Positions 43,233 to 52,771 of a stretch of 64,000 bases of DNA are shown piece by piece. Both the position numbers and the translations under genes were made by a program. Each line of letters opens with the position of its first letter. Position 1 is the first letter of the stretch. Origin of the DNA: Mesorhizobium sp. RMAD-H1 (lineage in GTDB: Bacteria > Pseudomonadota > Alphaproteobacteria > Rhizobiales > Rhizobiaceae); the NCBI RefSeq assembly GCF_014191375.1, contig NZ_JACHWN010000008.1:124001-188000 (forward strand), given 5' to 3'. The notes under the pieces are model-generated. The model made no database searches. It was given only the letters and a program-made list of their open reading frames with translations, and was not told where the DNA came from.

Positions 43233-44153
43233 CTAGCTCTGCCTGTCCGCGATGAAGCGCGCCGCCTGCTTCAGGAGCGCTGCATCGGCGCCGAAAGGCT
43301 CGAGCAGCATTTCGGCCTGTTCGACAAGGCCCTGCAGCTGTTTCTTCGTCCATTCCACGCCATGCAGCGAGACCAGCGTCGCCTTGCCGGCCGCCGCATC
43401 CTTGCCCGTCGCCTTGCCCATGCTCGCCGCGTCTGACGTGACGTCGAGCAGGTCGTCGGCGAGCTGGAAGGCGAGGCCGATCGCCGCGCCATATTCGGCG
43501 AGCCGCTCGCGGTCCTCCGGCGTGGCGTTGCCGATGATTGCACCCGCCTCGCAGGCAAAGCGGATGAGCGCGCCCGTCTTCATCGCCTGCAGGGTGATGA
43601 TGCCGGCCTCGTCCGGCTTGCGGGTTTCGGCCGCGAGATCGAGCACCTGTCCCCCCGCCATGCCGCCATGCCCGGCGGCGCGGGCGAGCGCGGCGACGAG
43701 CTTCGTGCGTGTCGAGGCCGGGAGCTCCGTCTCGTCGCTGGCGACGATCTCGAACGCATAGGTGAGCAGGCTGTCGCCCGCCAGAATGGCCGCTGCCTCG
43801 TCGAAGGCCCTGTGCACGGTCGGCTGGCCGCGCCGGACATCGTCATTGTCCATGGCCGGCAGGTCGTCATGCACCAGCGAATAGCAATGGATGCATTCGA
43901 GTGCCGCCGCGACGCGCATCGCCGGCTCCTTGTCGGCGGCGAAAAGGGCGGCGCTCTCCATCACCAGGAAGGGACGAAGCCGCTTGCCGCCGTTGAGAAC
44001 GCCGTGGCGCATCGCCGCCATGAGACGCTCGGGCCGGACGATCTCGCCATTGCGCACGCGGTCGTCGAGGAGCTTCTCCAACGCCGCTTCCACTGAGCGG
44101 GCGCGCATCGCCAGGGCGGTTTCGAAATCGGGGCGCAGAATATCGGTCACCAT
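43233..44153 (-). CDS. ispA: polyprenyl (farnesyl) diphosphate synthase
   Basis: Condenses isoprenyl diphosphates to farnesyl diphosphate. From the ATG at 44153 it is 306 residues, the family length; an ATG at 44207 would add 18. The first Asp-rich motif is in HDDLPAMDND, the second in LADDLLD, and GGKRLRP binds the substrate. The C-terminal 16 codons are duplicated at 42386-42434, so the present 3' end may have been supplied by an inserted element. Divergent from mtgA. Confidence 0.93.
   Translation of the reverse strand: MVTDILRPDFETALAMRARSVEAALEKLLDDRVRNGEIVRPERLMAAMRHGVLNGGKRLRPFLVMESAALFAADKEPAMRVAAALECIHCYSLVHDDLPAMDNDDVRRGQPTVHRAFDEAAAILAGDSLLTYAFEIVASDETELPASTRTKLVAALARAAGHGGMAGGQVLDLAAETRKPDEAGIITLQAMKTGALIRFACEAGAIIGNATPEDRERLAEYGAAIGLAFQLADDLLDVTSDAASMGKATGKDAAAGKATLVSLHGVEWTKKQLQGLVEQAEMLLEPFGADAALLKQAARFIADRQS
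43235..43283. repeat. att-like direct repeat within the ispA 3' end (right)
   Basis: Partner of 42386-42434; one mismatch in 49 bases. It lies wholly within the end of the intact ispA gene. The 141-bp stretch 43094-43234 between the lipoprotein start and this copy holds no recognised feature. Confidence 0.8.
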
Positions 44154-44336
44154 GAATCCGGCATGGACGAAAGCCGTGCGCCGGTCAACTGGTCCGTAAT
44201 GACGCATCGAGCTTTTTCACGAAACTGTCTTGCGGCGGGCAATCCGGGCGTGCGGAGCGGGCGAAAATTGGCCGATCTCCCGGGATAAGCGGGCTTATCC
44301 CAAGTAAACGGGTTCAATCTTTGCCCGGAATGTTCT

Positions 44337-45098
44337 ATGTCGGAGGCGATATGCAAGCGGGCAAAACACGTGGCGAAAGTTGTGATCAGGAACAGGGATG
44401 GCAGAGGGTATCTGGCCGATCCGATTCACTCGCGACTTATGCGTAATATCGTGCGGGTCCTCATCATCCTCGCCGCCACGCCGGTCTTCCTGCTCTTTGT
44501 CTATCTCATTCCGTTCGTCCATCCCGTCTCGACGCTGATGCTGAAGGATCTGGTGACCCTCAACGGCTATGACCGGCGCTGGATGCCGATCGAAGAGATG
44601 TCGCCCGTTCTCGTCAATTCGGTAATGATGTCGGAGGACGGCCAGTTCTGCAGCCATACGGGCATCGACTGGCGCCAGCTCAACGCGGTGATCACCGACG
44701 CGGTCGATGGCGAACGGGTGCGCGGCGCCTCGACCATCACCATGCAGACGGTGAAGAACCTCTTTCTCTGGAACGGCCGCTCCTTCATCCGCAAGGCGAT
44801 CGAGCTGCCGCTCGCGGTGGCTGCCGATCTGATCCTGCCGAAATGGCGCATCATGGAGATTTATCTCAACATTGCCGAGTGGGGGCCGGGGATCTATGGC
44901 GCGGAAGCCGCCGCCCAGCATCATTTCGGCCGCTCGGCTTCGCAGCTTACGGCGCGGCAGGCGGCCTATCTCGCGGTGACTCTGCCCAACCCGATCCTGC
45001 GCAATCCGGCGAAGCCGAGCCGGGCCATGCAGCGTGTGGCCCGTGTCGTCGAGGCGCGGGCGCGGCGGGCGGGCGCCTATGTCGGTTGCCTGCAATAA
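44337..45098 (+). CDS. mtgA: monofunctional biosynthetic peptidoglycan transglycosylase
   Basis: GT51 glycosyltransferase that polymerises lipid II into glycan chains. 253 residues: membrane anchor [24 protein letters not shown], catalytic [16 protein letters not shown] (Glu and the EDGQFxxHxG motif), [14 protein letters not shown], and [18 protein letters not shown]. The start at 44337 lacks a clear ribosome binding site; shorter starts inside the first 35 residues are possible. Divergent from ispA. Confidence 0.94.
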   Translation: MSEAICKRAKHVAKVVIRNRDGRGYLADPIHSRLMRNIVRVLIILAATPVFLLFVYLIPFVHPVSTLMLKDLVTLNGYDRRWMPIEEMSPVLVNSVMMSEDGQFCSHTGIDWRQLNAVITDAVDGERVRGASTITMQTVKNLFLWNGRSFIRKAIELPLAVAADLILPKWRIMEIYLNIAEWGPGIYGAEAAAQHHFGRSASQLTARQAAYLAVTLPNPILRNPAKPSRAMQRVARVVEARARRAGAYVGCLQ

Positions 45099-45264
45099 AA
45101 ACGGCGCAATTCAACCGGCAACGTGCAAAAAAAATACCGATTGCGCTGGTCAAACATGCAAGTTGCGTGTATAGGCACGCGAACTTTCCGGAATTTTGTC
45201 CGATGTGACAGGCTCCGCCGGAGCCGGGCCGGACCTTTGTTGACTGATCAGTGGAGCAGAATCC

Positions 45265-45444
45265 ATGGCTGTACCTAAACGAAAGACCTCTCCGTCGAAG
45301 CGCGGCATGCGCCGTTCGGCCGATGCGCTGAAGGCGCCGACCTATGTCGAAGACAAGAACTCCGGCGAACTGCGCCGCCCGCACCATATCGACCTGAAGT
45401 CCGGCATGTATCGCGGCCGCCAGGTCCTCACGCCGAAGGACTGA
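45265..45444 (+). CDS. rpmF: 50S ribosomal protein L32
   Basis: A 59-residue basic protein, [20 protein letters not shown]... ending GRQVLTPKD, the typical alphaproteobacterial L32 (no zinc cysteines). GGAG lies 9 bases before the ATG. Single gene followed by a terminator. The 166-bp gap upstream carries no other gene. Confidence 0.97.
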   Translation: MAVPKRKTSPSKRGMRRSADALKAPTYVEDKNSGELRRPHHIDLKSGMYRGRQVLTPKD

Positions 45445-45471
45445 GCTTCGGTTCTGGTGAGTGAAGGAATG

Positions 45472-45500
45472 AAAAGACCGGCTCTCTGGCCGGTCTTTTT
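45472..45500 (+). terminator. rho-independent terminator of rpmF
   Basis: GACCGG (45476-45481), loop of 8, CCGGTC (45490-45495) followed by TTTTT, preceded by AAAA. About 30 bases after rpmF. Confidence 0.9.
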
Positions 45501-45563
45501 GCGTTTGGCTATTCGTGAATGTGAGAGCAATCGTTTCTAACCGTTGCAGTTGTGGATCGTAGA

Positions 45564-45735
45564 GGCCTGGATCCCAGTGACAAGCACTGGGATGACGATG
45601 GGTTGGCTGTCACAGCTAAACTCCAGCGTCTCCGGATCCTCGAATGGTTCCGGACGTTTCCACCACATGAGGGGTTTCATCAGGGCGAAAGCACCTCCGC
45701 TCTGTCATCCAGTGCTTGTCACTGGGATCCATGCC
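45564..45735. repeat. inverted repeat, CCTGGATCCCAGTGACAAGCACTGG type
   Basis: Arm 45564-45596 is matched in inverse by 45704-45735, differing by a single-base insertion and one mismatch. It accounts for most of the 330-bp non-coding gap between rpmF and the GlcG-like gene; the central 107 bp show nothing recognisable. The words are seen repeatedly in rhizobial intergenic DNA. Confidence 0.85.
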
Positions 45736-45778
45736 TCAACGGTGCAGCATCCATATCGCTGAAAACAGAGCCTCGCAT

Positions 45779-46210
45779 TCAGCCAGCGTCGGCGGCAAAG
45801 CCCGCTGCCTCGATGCCGGCAATGGCTGCTGCTTCGTCATTGTCTGATGTATCGCCGGAAATGCCGACCGCGCCCAGGATTTCGCCCTTGGCATCCTTGA
45901 TGAGGACGCCGCCCGGCACCGGCACGACGCGGCCGCCGGAAACGCCGGAAAGGCCTTCGAGGAAATGCGGGCGATCCTTCGCCTGGTTGTGAAGCCAGCG
46001 CGAGCCGGCCCCCACGGCGAGAGCGCCGAAAGCCTTGCCCGAAGCGATCTCGAAACGCAGGATCGAGGTTCCGTCCTGCCGCTGGAAGGCCTTCAGATTG
46101 CCGCCGGCATCGAAGATCGCGACCGCGAGCGGCTTCAGCCCCATCTCATCCGCCTTGGCAAATGCGCCCTTGATGATCTGGTTCGCCTTGTTGAGTGTCA
46201 GCCGGGCCAT
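45779..46210 (-). CDS. GlcG/HbpS family heme-binding-like protein
   Basis: A 143-residue protein of the GlcG/HbpS (DUF336) family: LTLNKANQIIKGAFAKADEMG, AVAIFDAGGNLKAFQRQDG, VPVPGGVLIKDAKGEILGAVGISGD. Some relatives bind heme or act in redox sensing; GlcG is a glycolate-operon gene of unknown role. GGAGAA precedes the ATG. It is 132 bp from the phaR stop and read in the same direction, probably separate. Confidence 0.9.
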   Translation of the reverse strand: MARLTLNKANQIIKGAFAKADEMGLKPLAVAIFDAGGNLKAFQRQDGTSILRFEIASGKAFGALAVGAGSRWLHNQAKDRPHFLEGLSGVSGGRVVPVPGGVLIKDAKGEILGAVGISGDTSDNDEAAAIAGIEAAGFAADAG

Positions 46211-46342
46211 GGAATTCTCCTGAAAATTGCATGAAATTGCACCGTCGCCTTTTTAGCGCAGACGCGTGCGAATGCACGGCAAAATCCGGTAATCTCCAGG
46301 AAAAACTGTTTGTCCCCGGCGCGCCGGCGCCTTGGGGCCGCG

Positions 46343-46963
46343 TTATTTGGCCAATTGGTCGATCTTGCGCTGCATTGCGGCAATCTGCTCCTTCAACTCG
46401 CGCAGATCGTCGCTCGACTGCGGCTTTGCGGCTTCGGCATCGCCTTTTGCGGCTTCCTCCGCCTTGCCGTTCGCCGCGCCGCCAAGCGGGAAGGGCGTGA
46501 ACATGCGCATCGCCTGGTTGAACATCTCGGTATTGCGGCGCACCTGCTCCTCGATCAGCTTGACGGGGAAATCCATCCGCATCAGCTCGGCCGGCGACTT
46601 GCCGAAAGCGGCGGCGAGCTGCTCGCGCATCCGCTCCTGCTCCCGCGTGAAGGCCGCCATCGTCTGTTCGAGATAGCTCGGCACGATCATCTGCATCTGG
46701 TCGCCGTAAAAGGCGATCAGCTGGCGCAGGAACGGGATCGGCAGCATGTTCTGGCCGTCCTTGTTCTCCAGCTCGAAGATGATCTGCGTCAGCACGCTAT
46801 GGGTGATATCCTCGCCCGTCTTGGCATCCTGGACGCTGAACTCCTCGCCCTTCTTGACCATTCCAGCCAGATCCTCGAGCGTGACATAGGTGCTCGTACC
46901 GGTGTTGTAGAGCCGGCGATTGGCGTATTTCTTGATAATGGTATGGTCCGACTTCGATGCCAC
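46343..46963 (-). CDS. phaR: polyhydroxyalkanoate synthesis repressor PhaR
   Basis: DNA- and PHB-binding regulator that controls phasin and PHB synthesis genes. 206 residues from a GTG at 46963: the conserved DNA-binding block TIIKKYANRRLYNTGTSTYV then VTLEDLAGMV, PHB-accumulation domain FELENKDGQNMLPIPFLRQLI, and a Glu/Ala-rich C-terminal coiled region. GGGAGG lies 6 bases before this GTG, and the known family start is here; an ATG at 47008 would add 15 residues without a ribosome binding site. Divergent from phaA. Confidence 0.94.
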   Translation of the reverse strand: MASKSDHTIIKKYANRRLYNTGTSTYVTLEDLAGMVKKGEEFSVQDAKTGEDITHSVLTQIIFELENKDGQNMLPIPFLRQLIAFYGDQMQMIVPSYLEQTMAAFTREQERMREQLAAAFGKSPAELMRMDFPVKLIEEQVRRNTEMFNQAMRMFTPFPLGGAANGKAEEAAKGDAEAAKPQSSDDLRELKEQIAAMQRKIDQLAK

Positions 46964-47166
46964 GATCGCCTCCCGATCCGAATTCTTATTGTTGGTTGTA
47001 TCTCCCATTCGAAGGATAGGCCCAAAATCGGCACATTTCAAAGCGTTTTGTGCAATGCAAAGGCGCGTTCATTGTGCAGTGCCCTTGCCAAGCCGGCTTT
47101 TCTCGTTCCATTTTAAATCCGGAGCGACCAGAGACAGGTATACCGGCACCCCAAGGAGGATATCCC

Positions 47167-48360
47167 ATGCCCCATTCGTCAGGGAACGGCAGCATCGTCA
47201 TCGCCAGCGCGGCGCGCACGCCCGTGGGCTCGTTCAACGGCGCCTTTGCCAATATTCCTGCGCATGAGCTGGGAGCGGCTGCGATCCGCGAGGCGCTGTC
47301 GCGCGCCGGCATCGAGGCGGCGGAGGTCGACGAGGTGGTGCTGGGCCAGGTGCTGACGGCCGGCGAGGGGCAGAACCCGGCGCGGCAGGCGGCGATGGCG
47401 GCGGGGCTTTCGAAGGAAACCACCGCCTGGTGCCTGAACCAGCTCTGCGGCTCTGGCCTGCGCGCCGTCGCCATCGGCATGCAGCAGATCGCGACGGGCG
47501 ACGCGGATGTGATCGTGGCCGGGGGACAGGAATCCATGTCCATGGCGCCGCATTGCGCGCATCTGCGCGGCGGCGTGAAGATGGGCGATTTCAAGATGAT
47601 CGACACGATGATCAAGGACGGGCTGACCGACGCCTTCTACGGCTATCACATGGGCATCACTGCGGAAAACATCGCCCGGCAATGGCAGCTCACCCGCGAG
47701 GAGCAGGACAAATTCGCCGTTTCGTCGCAGAACAAGGCGGAAGCCGCGCAGAAGGCCGGGCGCTTCAAGGACGAGATCATTCCCGTCACGGTGAAGACGC
47801 GCAAGGGCGATATCGTCGTCTCCGAGGACGAGTTCATCCGCCATGGCGCGACGCTCGATGCAATGGCCAGGCTGAGGCCGGCCTTCGACAAGGAGGGCAC
47901 GGTGACCGCGGGCAATGCCTCTGGCATCAATGATGGCGCCGCCGCCGTGGTGCTTTTGAGCGAGACAGAGGCGGAGCGGCGCGGGATCGAGCCGCTGGCG
48001 CGCATCGTTTCCTGGGCGACGGCGGGTGTCGATCCCTCGATCATGGGCACCGGCCCCATCCCCGCGACGAGGAAAGCCCTGGAAAAAGCAGGCTGGATCA
48101 TCGGCGATCTCGATCTCGTGGAAGCCAATGAGGCTTTCGCAGCGCAATCCTGCGCCGTCGTGCGCGACCTCGGCCTCGATCCCGAGATCGTCAACGTCAA
48201 TGGCGGCGCCATCGCCATCGGTCATCCGATCGGCGCATCCGGCGCCCGCATCCTCAATACGCTGCTCTACGAATTGAAACGGCGGGAAGCCAGGAAAGGT
48301 CTCGCGACACTGTGCATCGGCGGCGGAATGGGGGTCGCGCTTTGCGTCGAACGCCTGTAA
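47167..48360 (+). CDS. phaA: acetyl-CoA acetyltransferase (beta-ketothiolase)
   Basis: First enzyme of PHB synthesis, condensing two acetyl-CoA to acetoacetyl-CoA. 397 residues with nucleophile Cys94 in [11 protein letters not shown], His353 in [11 protein letters not shown] and Cys383 in [14 protein letters not shown] lies 9 bases before the ATG at 47167. Followed 55 bp on by phaB, forming the phaAB operon; divergent from phaR. Confidence 0.96.
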   Translation: MPHSSGNGSIVIASAARTPVGSFNGAFANIPAHELGAAAIREALSRAGIEAAEVDEVVLGQVLTAGEGQNPARQAAMAAGLSKETTAWCLNQLCGSGLRAVAIGMQQIATGDADVIVAGGQESMSMAPHCAHLRGGVKMGDFKMIDTMIKDGLTDAFYGYHMGITAENIARQWQLTREEQDKFAVSSQNKAEAAQKAGRFKDEIIPVTVKTRKGDIVVSEDEFIRHGATLDAMARLRPAFDKEGTVTAGNASGINDGAAAVVLLSETEAERRGIEPLARIVSWATAGVDPSIMGTGPIPATRKALEKAGWIIGDLDLVEANEAFAAQSCAVVRDLGLDPEIVNVNGGAIAIGHPIGASGARILNTLLYELKRREARKGLATLCIGGGMGVALCVERL

Positions 48361-48415
48361 CGAATTCCAGATAAACCGGCTGCGAACGACGGTCGGAGAC
48401 GATAAGGAAGGGGAA

Positions 48416-49141
48416 ATGGGAAGGGTCGCACTGGTTACAGGCGGATCGCGCGGCATCGGCGCGGCCATCGCCATTGCCCTGAATAAGGCCGGCTACCGGG
48501 TCGCGGCCAATTATTGCGGCGGCGATGAGGTGGCGGCGCGCTTCAGCGCCGACAACGGAATCCCGATCTATCGCTGGGATGTCTCGGATTACGAGGCCTG
48601 CGTGGCGGGGATTGCCCGTGTCGAGGCCGATCTCGGTCCCGTCGAGGTGCTGGTCAACAATGCAGGCATCACCCGCGACGCGATGTTCCACAAGATGACG
48701 GTGGAGCAGTGGAAGGCGGTGATCGACACCAATCTCAACGGCGTCTTCAACATGACGCATCCGCTATGGCCGGGAATGCGCGAACGCAAGTTCGGCCGCG
48801 TCATCAACATCTCCTCGATCAACGGGCAGAAGGGACAGGCGGGGCAGGTGAACTATTCGGCCGCCAAGGCCGGCGATATCGGCCTTACCAAGGCGCTGGC
48901 CCAGGAGGGCGCACGGCTGGGGATCACCGTCAACGCCATCTGCCCTGGCTATATCGGGACGGAAATGGTCCGCGCCATGGACGAAACGGTGCTGAAGGAA
49001 CGGGTGCTGCCGCAGATCCCGGTCGGCAGGCTGGGTGAGCCGGAAGAGATCGCGCGGATTACCGTATTCCTCGCTTCGGATGAATCGGGCTTCATCACCG
49101 GCTCCACCATCACCGCCAATGGCGGGCAATATATCGTCTGA
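48416..49141 (+). CDS. phaB: acetoacetyl-CoA reductase
   Basis: NADPH-dependent SDR that reduces acetoacetyl-CoA to 3-hydroxybutyryl-CoA, second step of PHB synthesis. 241 residues: VTGGSRGIGAAIAIA, NNAGITRDAMFHKM, SINGQKGQAGQVNYSAAKAG, and C-terminal GSTITANGGQYIV, all typical of PhaB. AAGGAAGGGG precedes the ATG. The PHB synthase phaC is not in this window. Confidence 0.96.
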   Translation: MGRVALVTGGSRGIGAAIAIALNKAGYRVAANYCGGDEVAARFSADNGIPIYRWDVSDYEACVAGIARVEADLGPVEVLVNNAGITRDAMFHKMTVEQWKAVIDTNLNGVFNMTHPLWPGMRERKFGRVINISSINGQKGQAGQVNYSAAKAGDIGLTKALAQEGARLGITVNAICPGYIGTEMVRAMDETVLKERVLPQIPVGRLGEPEEIARITVFLASDESGFITGSTITANGGQYIV

Positions 49142-49704
49142 ACTGGTGACGGGCTCTTGTGATCCGAAACGGCACAAAAGGTTAATGCCGTCCATGGCCA
49201 GCCGGATCGGAGATCGGAAATTTCTTCCCGCCTATGGAGATATCGGGCGCGGGAACACTATATCTGGTGCGAACAAAACGGGAAACGGGTGAGAAAAGCG
49301 ATTCGTCGCCGATTCGTTCCGCCTTTGATCGAAAAGTTAATGCGAGGCTGCCCGAGAGCTCCCCGCAAGGTTAATCAACTATAAGGAATTATTGCGATTT
49401 TCTTAAAACTCGATCCTACGGACAATTTGTCCTTGCATGACTTCCGGCAAAGGTTAACGCTCGTGTTCTCATATGGTGCTGCGTCCACCCGATCGATTCA
49501 GCATGTGGTGGGAGGATATCGGGCTGCTACCATATATCGCCGTGAACAAAGGGGGAATCGATGCGAGTCAGCGATTCGTAGCCGATTCGTTCCGTTCACG
49601 TTCCGTTTCTTAACAGGTGAAAGCTTTAGCCCCGTCGACATTCCGGTTTCGATGCGCGGCCGATAATGTTACCGCAAGCTTTCTGGAACCCGACCGTATA
49701 AACG
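49142..49704. other. 563-bp non-coding region with duplicated GATTCGT element
   Basis: No credible gene is present. Two related blocks of about 85 bp, 49236-49321 and 49511-49594, end in a shared 25-base core (24 identical). The core holds two GATTCGT boxes 11 bp apart, so the region has four boxes in two pairs. GTTAA words preceded by purines occur at 49181, 49336, 49380 and 49453. Likely contains the promoter of the helicase gene at 49705. Confidence 0.6.
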
Positions 49705-52700
49705 ATGAACCATCAGCCCGCCAACGACCTGCCCCTGGTGCTCTCCGGCCGCGATGTGACCGCAGTGCTGGGGCCGACCAATACCGGCAAGACCCATCTC
49801 GCCATCGAGCGCATGCTGGCGCATGAGAGCGGCATGATCGGCCTGCCGCTGCGCCTGCTCGCGCGTGAAGTTTACAGCCGTATCGTCGAGCGGGTAGGGG
49901 CGGCCAATGTCTCGCTGGTCACCGGCGAGGAGAAGATCGTGCCGCCGGGTGCGCGCTACTCGGTCTGCACCGTCGAGGCGATGCCGCGTTTCACCGACGT
50001 CGCCTTCGTGGCCATCGACGAGGTGCAGCTCGCGGGCGATCTCGAGCGCGGCCATGTCTTTACCGACCGTATCCTGCATCTGCGCGGACGGCAGGAGACG
50101 CTTCTCCTGGGCGCCGCCACGATGCGCGGCATTCTGGAAAAGCTCCTGCGCGGCGTTTCCGTCGTCACGCGGCCGCGCCTTTCGCATCTGGCCTATTCCG
50201 GCTCGAAGAAGATCACCCGCCTGCCGCGCCGCTCGGCCATCGTCGCCTTCGCCGCCGACGAGGTCTATGCCATCGCCGAATTGATCCGCCGCCAGCGCGG
50301 GGGCGCCGCGGTCGTCATGGGCGCGCTTTCCCCGCGCACGCGCAACGCGCAGGTCGAGCTCTATCAATCGGGCGACGTGGATTTCCTGGTGGCGACGGAT
50401 GCCATCGGCATGGGCCTCAATCTCGATGTGGACCATGTCGCCTTCGCCCAGAACCGCAAGTTCGACGGCTACCAGTTCCGCGACCTGACGGCGGCGGAAC
50501 TGGGGCAGATCGCCGGTCGCGCCGGGCGGCACCTGCGCGACGGCACGTTCGGCGTCACGGGCCAGGTCGACCCGCTCGATAACGAGCTGGTGGAGAAAAT
50601 CGAGGCGCATGCCTTCGATCCGGTCAAGGTGCTGCAATGGCGCACGGCGCGGTTCGACTTCTCTTCCATCGAGGCGCTGCGCCGTTCGATCGACGCGCCG
50701 GCGCCGGTGGAAGGGCTGGTGCGCGCATTACCAGCCGTCGACAGCCAGGCGCTCGAACATCTGTCGCGCGATGCCGATATCGCAAGGCTGGCGGATACGC
50801 CGGTGCGGGTCGAAAAGCTCTGGGACACCTGCGCCCTGCCTGATTATCGCAAGATCGCGCCGGCGCAGCATGCCGACATCATCGCCGCGATCTATAATGA
50901 CCTTGTCCGCAGGGGGCATGTGGACGAGGATTACATGAGCGACCAGGTGCGTCTGGCCGACCGGACGGACGGCGATATCGATACGCTGTCGCACCGCATC
51001 GCCCAGATCCGCACCTGGACTTTCGTGTCGCACAGGCCCGGATGGCTTGCCGATCCGACACATTGGCAGGAAAAGACGCGCGAAATAGAGGACAGACTGT
51101 CCGATGCGCTGCATGAACGGTTGACGAAACGCTTTGTAGACCGCAGGACAAGCGTGCTCATGAAGCGTCTAAGAGAGAATGCCATGCTTGAAGCCGAGAT
51201 CAACCCGTCAGGTGACGTCCTCGTCGAAGGTCATCATGTCGGCCAATTGGAAGGGTTCCGTTTTACCGCCGACACGCAGGCCGAAGGGTCTGACGCCAAG
51301 GCGCTGAAGGGAGCCGCCCAGAAGGCGCTTGCCGCCGAGTTCGAACGCCGGGCCGAACGGTTCGCCGCTTCGGCCAATGGCGATTTCGCGATTGCGTCGG
51401 ATGGCGTGGTGCGCTGGATCGGTGCGCCCGTTGCCACGCTGGTCGCCAGCGAGGATCCGCTGAAGCCGCGCGCAGTCCTTCTGGCCGACGAGCAGCTGAC
51501 CGGGCCGGCGCGCGACAAGGTTGCCGCCCGCATCGACCGCTTCGTGGCCCATCATCTCGAGACGGTCCTGAAGCCGCTTTTCGATCTTGCCAATGCCGAT
51601 GCGCTGACCGGCATGACGCGCGGGCTCGCCTTCCGGATCGTCGAGAACCTCGGCATCCTGCAGCGCCGCGACGTGGCGGAGGAGGTGCGCGGGCTCGACC
51701 AGGATTCGCGTGCCGCGCTGCGCCGCCTCGGCGTGCGCTTCGGCGCCTATCATGTTTTCGTACCGGCGCTGCTGAAACCCGCGCCCGCGGGGCTGATCAC
51801 GCTTCTCTGGGCGCTGAAGGAAGATGCGCGTGAGCGCCCGGGCTATGGCGATGTCGTCAATGTGCTGGCTGCGGGCCGCACATCGGTCGTCACCGATCCG
51901 TCCTTCGATCCCGCTTTCTACAAGCTGGCCGGCTTCCGCATCCTTGGCCGGCGCGCCGTGCGCATCGACATTCTGGAGCGGCTGGCCGATCTCATCCGCC
52001 CGGCGCTCGCCTGGCGGCCGGGCTCCGGCGCGCGACCGGACGGCGCCTATGACGGCAGCCGCTTCATCGTCACCCCGGCCATGATGTCGATCCTCGGCGC
52101 GACCGCCGACGACATGGAGGAGGTGCTGCGCAATCTCGGCTATCGCCATGAGGCGGTGGAGGCGGCGAGCGTCACGGCGAAGCTCGCCGAGCTCGATGCC
52201 GTGGCAGCCGAAGCAAACGCCAATGCAGCGGTTGCTGCCGTTCCCGCCACCGGGGCGGAAACGTCCGCCGTGCCGCCAGCGGAACCGGTGGGCGATTGGC
52301 CCGTTGCGGTGGAGGAAAAGACCGAAGCGCCAGCGCCTGTGGTGGAAGCGGCTGCGGAAGCGAAGCCCGAGGCCGTCGCCACGGCCGATACTCCGGCGGA
52401 GGAGGTAAAGCCCGTGCTGTTGTGGCGGCAGGGCCGCTTCGAGGGACGCGGCCGCCGGCCCGATCAGCCGCGCAACCGGCATCGCGGCAATAGCGGGCAG
52501 GTTGCGGAGCCAGCCGGTGAGCAGGGCGAGCGTCGCGACAATTTCCGTGGCAGGCAGGGCCAGGGCGGCAAGGATGGCAAGCGCTTCCACAAAGGCCAGC
52601 CGGGCGATGTCAGGCATGAGAATCGCGAAGCGCGCAAGGGCGCGAAGGGACACCAGCCGCATCGTGATGGCGGCAAGCATCACGAGCGGCAGGAGCGTCC

Positions 52701-52767
52701 GGTGAAGATCGATCCCGATTCACCCTTTGCCAAGCTGGCGGCGCTCAGGGAACAGCTGAAGAAGTAA
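49705..52767 (+). CDS. SUV3-like superfamily 2 RNA helicase
   Basis: A 1020-residue helicase of the Ski2/SUV3 type. Walker A GPTNTGKT at 23-30, the SUV3-type DEVQ box (AIDEVQLAGD, near 107-114), TATDAIGMGLNLDVDHV-like motif V region and QIAGRAGRH motif VI are present. A long middle and C-terminal part follow, ending in a tail of Ala/Glu/Pro-rich linker plus Arg/Gly/His-rich RNA-binding sequence (about 870-1020). Bacterial members resemble the mitochondrial RNA degradosome helicase. An S4 RNA-binding gene follows 4 bp later. RNA-turnover role inferred. Confidence 0.9.
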   Translation: MNHQPANDLPLVLSGRDVTAVLGPTNTGKTHLAIERMLAHESGMIGLPLRLLAREVYSRIVERVGAANVSLVTGEEKIVPPGARYSVCTVEAMPRFTDVAFVAIDEVQLAGDLERGHVFTDRILHLRGRQETLLLGAATMRGILEKLLRGVSVVTRPRLSHLAYSGSKKITRLPRRSAIVAFAADEVYAIAELIRRQRGGAAVVMGALSPRTRNAQVELYQSGDVDFLVATDAIGMGLNLDVDHVAFAQNRKFDGYQFRDLTAAELGQIAGRAGRHLRDGTFGVTGQVDPLDNELVEKIEAHAFDPVKVLQWRTARFDFSSIEALRRSIDAPAPVEGLVRALPAVDSQALEHLSRDADIARLADTPVRVEKLWDTCALPDYRKIAPAQHADIIAAIYNDLVRRGHVDEDYMSDQVRLADRTDGDIDTLSHRIAQIRTWTFVSHRPGWLADPTHWQEKTREIEDRLSDALHERLTKRFVDRRTSVLMKRLRENAMLEAEINPSGDVLVEGHHVGQLEGFRFTADTQAEGSDAKALKGAAQKALAAEFERRAERFAASANGDFAIASDGVVRWIGAPVATLVASEDPLKPRAVLLADEQLTGPARDKVAARIDRFVAHHLETVLKPLFDLANADALTGMTRGLAFRIVENLGILQRRDVAEEVRGLDQDSRAALRRLGVRFGAYHVFVPALLKPAPAGLITLLWALKEDARERPGYGDVVNVLAAGRTSVVTDPSFDPAFYKLAGFRILGRRAVRIDILERLADLIRPALAWRPGSGARPDGAYDGSRFIVTPAMMSILGATADDMEEVLRNLGYRHEAVEAASVTAKLAELDAVAAEANANAAVAAVPATGAETSAVPPAEPVGDWPVAVEEKTEAPAPVVEAAAEAKPEAVATADTPAEEVKPVLLWRQGRFEGRGRRPDQPRNRHRGNSGQVAEPAGEQGERRDNFRGRQGQGGKDGKRFHKGQPGDVRHENREARKGAKGHQPHRDGGKHHERQERPVKIDPDSPFAKLAALREQLKK

Positions 52768-52771
52768 GGTG

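Noticed and set aside
45544-45992. Short plus-strand frames between rpmF and the GlcG-like gene
   Set aside because: They translate the inverted repeat and the antisense of the GlcG-like gene.
49181-49457. CtrA binding sites in the phaB-helicase gap
   Set aside because: GTTAA half-words are frequent, but no TTAA-N7-TTAA pair was found; not enough to call.
49427-49666. 79-codon open frame in the phaB-helicase gap
   Set aside because: No ribosome binding site or family likeness, and it runs through the second copy of the GATTCGT element.
49142-49704. Replication origin
   Set aside because: Repeats and AT-rich spots are present but no DnaA-box cluster and no origin-linked genes such as hemE, dnaA or parAB nearby.
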